Below, piece after piece: positions 5,711-6,150 of a stretch of DNA of 6,150 nucleotides. Position 1 is the first letter of the stretch. Every line of letters starts with the position of its first letter. Source of the stretch: Coxiellaceae bacterium UBA6002. GTDB taxonomy: Bacteria > Pseudomonadota > Gammaproteobacteria > UBA6002. A model generated the notes under the pieces. The model was given only the letters and a program-made list of their open reading frames with translations, had not been told where the DNA came from and did not search any database. Made by a program: the position numbers and the translations under genes. The stretch is from assembly GCA_002429595.1 (NCBI GenBank), contig DJAM01000005.1, positions 1 to 6,150 on the forward strand. The letters run 5' to 3'.

Positions 5711-6079
5711 ATGACTGCTGACCCACAATTAATTGTTTTCTATGTTAAAGATCTAGCCGCGAGTAGTGTCTTTTATGCGGAGCTACTAGACCAAAATCCT
5801 GCTGAGCTATCTCCATTCTTTGCCACATTTCTTTTACGGCCTGATTTTAAACTTGGTTTATGGTCGAATCATGACTTGGACCTAACTGATTTAGGGCATT
5901 GCACTGAGCTTGGGTTTCGGGCTGGTTCGAAAGAGGAAGTTGATGAATTGCATGCTAAGTGGCAGGACAAAGGACTTGGGTTTGTACACCCGCCTATGGA
6001 TACTGGGGTTGCTTATACCTTCGTTGCAAAGGATCTTGATAATCATCGGCTACGGGTATTTTTTCAAGCTGATGAGTAA
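5711..6079 (+). CDS. VOC superfamily protein (glyoxalase/bleomycin-resistance fold)
   Basis: This 122-residue protein is a single VOC unit built of two beta-alpha-beta-beta-beta modules. The first module runs from QLIVFYVKDLAASSVFYAELLDQNP (6-30), the characteristic strand plus helix, to KLGLWS (47-52). The second starts at TELGFRAGSKEEVDELHAKWQDKG (65-88) and ends at YTFVAKDLDNHRLRVFF (102-118), equivalent to the usual D-P-D/G-x-R-(L/I)-x-(V/E) strand. The metal ligands of glyoxalase I are not evident: Gln6 stands where the first-strand His would be, and Arg115-Val116 occupies the usual C-terminal Glu region. A metal-free binding or sequestration role is therefore more likely than glyoxalase I activity. 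Relatives are often annotated as drug-resistance or glyoxalase-like proteins without proven substrates. The gene has a strong Shine-Dalgarno, and its upstream dyad and adjacent WYL regulator suggest inducible expression. Confidence 0.88.
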   Translation: MTADPQLIVFYVKDLAASSVFYAELLDQNPAELSPFFATFLLRPDFKLGLWSNHDLDLTDLGHCTELGFRAGSKEEVDELHAKWQDKGLGFVHPPMDTGVAYTFVAKDLDNHRLRVFFQADE

Positions 6080-6085
6080 GTTACT

Positions 6086-6110
6086 TACCCTCACCCCCGC
6101 CCTCTCCCGC
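6086..6110. repeat. Half of a CCCTCACCC...CCCTCTCCC-type dispersed repeat
   Basis: The stretch 6086-6110 (core CCCTCACCCCCGCCCTCTCCC) is strikingly C-rich compared with its surroundings. It matches one arm of a palindromic intergenic repeat common in proteobacteria, whose second arm would read GGGAGAGGG (recollection). The second arm is absent here; TGTTCGTTATGAG follows instead, so the copy appears truncated or interrupted. Confidence 0.45.
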
Positions 6111-6130
6111 TGTTCGTTATGAGTATTTTC

Positions 6131-6150
6131 AGACTCCGCGCGCGGAGTCT
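6131..6150. repeat. Perfect 20-bp GC-rich palindrome at the window edge
   Basis: AGACTCCGCG (6131-6140) is directly followed by its exact reverse complement CGCGGAGTCT (6141-6150). It lies 52 bases after the VOC stop codon and could be the stem of an intrinsic terminator or another dispersed palindromic element. The window ends at its last base, so the presence of a T-tract, or a longer palindrome, cannot be seen. Confidence 0.6.

Noticed and set aside
5711..6079. Assignment of the VOC protein as lactoylglutathione lyase (gloA)
   Set aside because: The expected His/Gln-Glu metal-ligand pattern is not visible and the C-terminal strand reads HRLRVFF, so only the superfamily is supported.
5910..6122. 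Plus-strand frame of 70 codons overlapping the VOC gene
   Set aside because: It is a +1 shadow of the VOC coding sequence that runs into the repeat; there is no ribosome binding site.

Overview
The window looks like chromosomal DNA of an AT-rich, low-GC gammaproteobacterium. A Legionellales-type organism (Legionella, Coxiella, Berkiella relatives) is the best guess. The pointers are the base composition, a GTCATTCCCGC-type dispersed intergenic repeat at the left edge, a Bcr/CflA-type exporter, a proteobacterial YafY-type WYL regulator paired with a VOC protein, and two cytoplasmic coiled-coil proteins of no recognisable family. No rRNA, tRNA, transposase or other marker gene is present, so the taxonomic guess is inference.

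Layout: at 1-64 there is an 11-bp-arm inverted repeat followed by two exact 19-bp tandem units that each end in the same half-site. Next, on the minus strand, is a 633-residue soluble protein of unknown function (82-1983). An 82-bp divergent promoter region separates it from five plus-strand genes. These are a 12-TM MFS exporter of the Bcr/CflA (DHA1) type (2066-3274), a 333-residue unknown protein with a C-terminal coiled-coil hairpin (3340-4341), a 135-residue secreted four-cysteine protein (4418-4825) closed by a strong intrinsic terminator (4841-4898), a YafY-like HTH/WYL regulator (4946-5638), and a VOC (glyoxalase/bleomycin-resistance fold) protein (5711-6079). The right edge carries half of a CCCTCTCCC-type dispersed repeat and a perfect 20-bp palindrome.

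Functional reading: the clearest unit is the last pair. The WYL regulator probably controls the VOC gene through a perfect inverted repeat, TGACAA-AAA-TTGTCA, in the 72-bp gap between them. The MFS exporter shares its upstream region with the unknown 633-residue gene, so the two could be co-regulated. The central genes (333 and 135 residues) each have their own -10-like element and look like separate transcription units rather than a pathway operon. I see no defence system, CRISPR array, toxin-antitoxin pair or mobile element. The novelty lies in the three unrecognised proteins, which could be lineage-specific and host-interaction-related; the sequence alone does not prove that. All gaps between genes are shorter than 300 bases and each is described.
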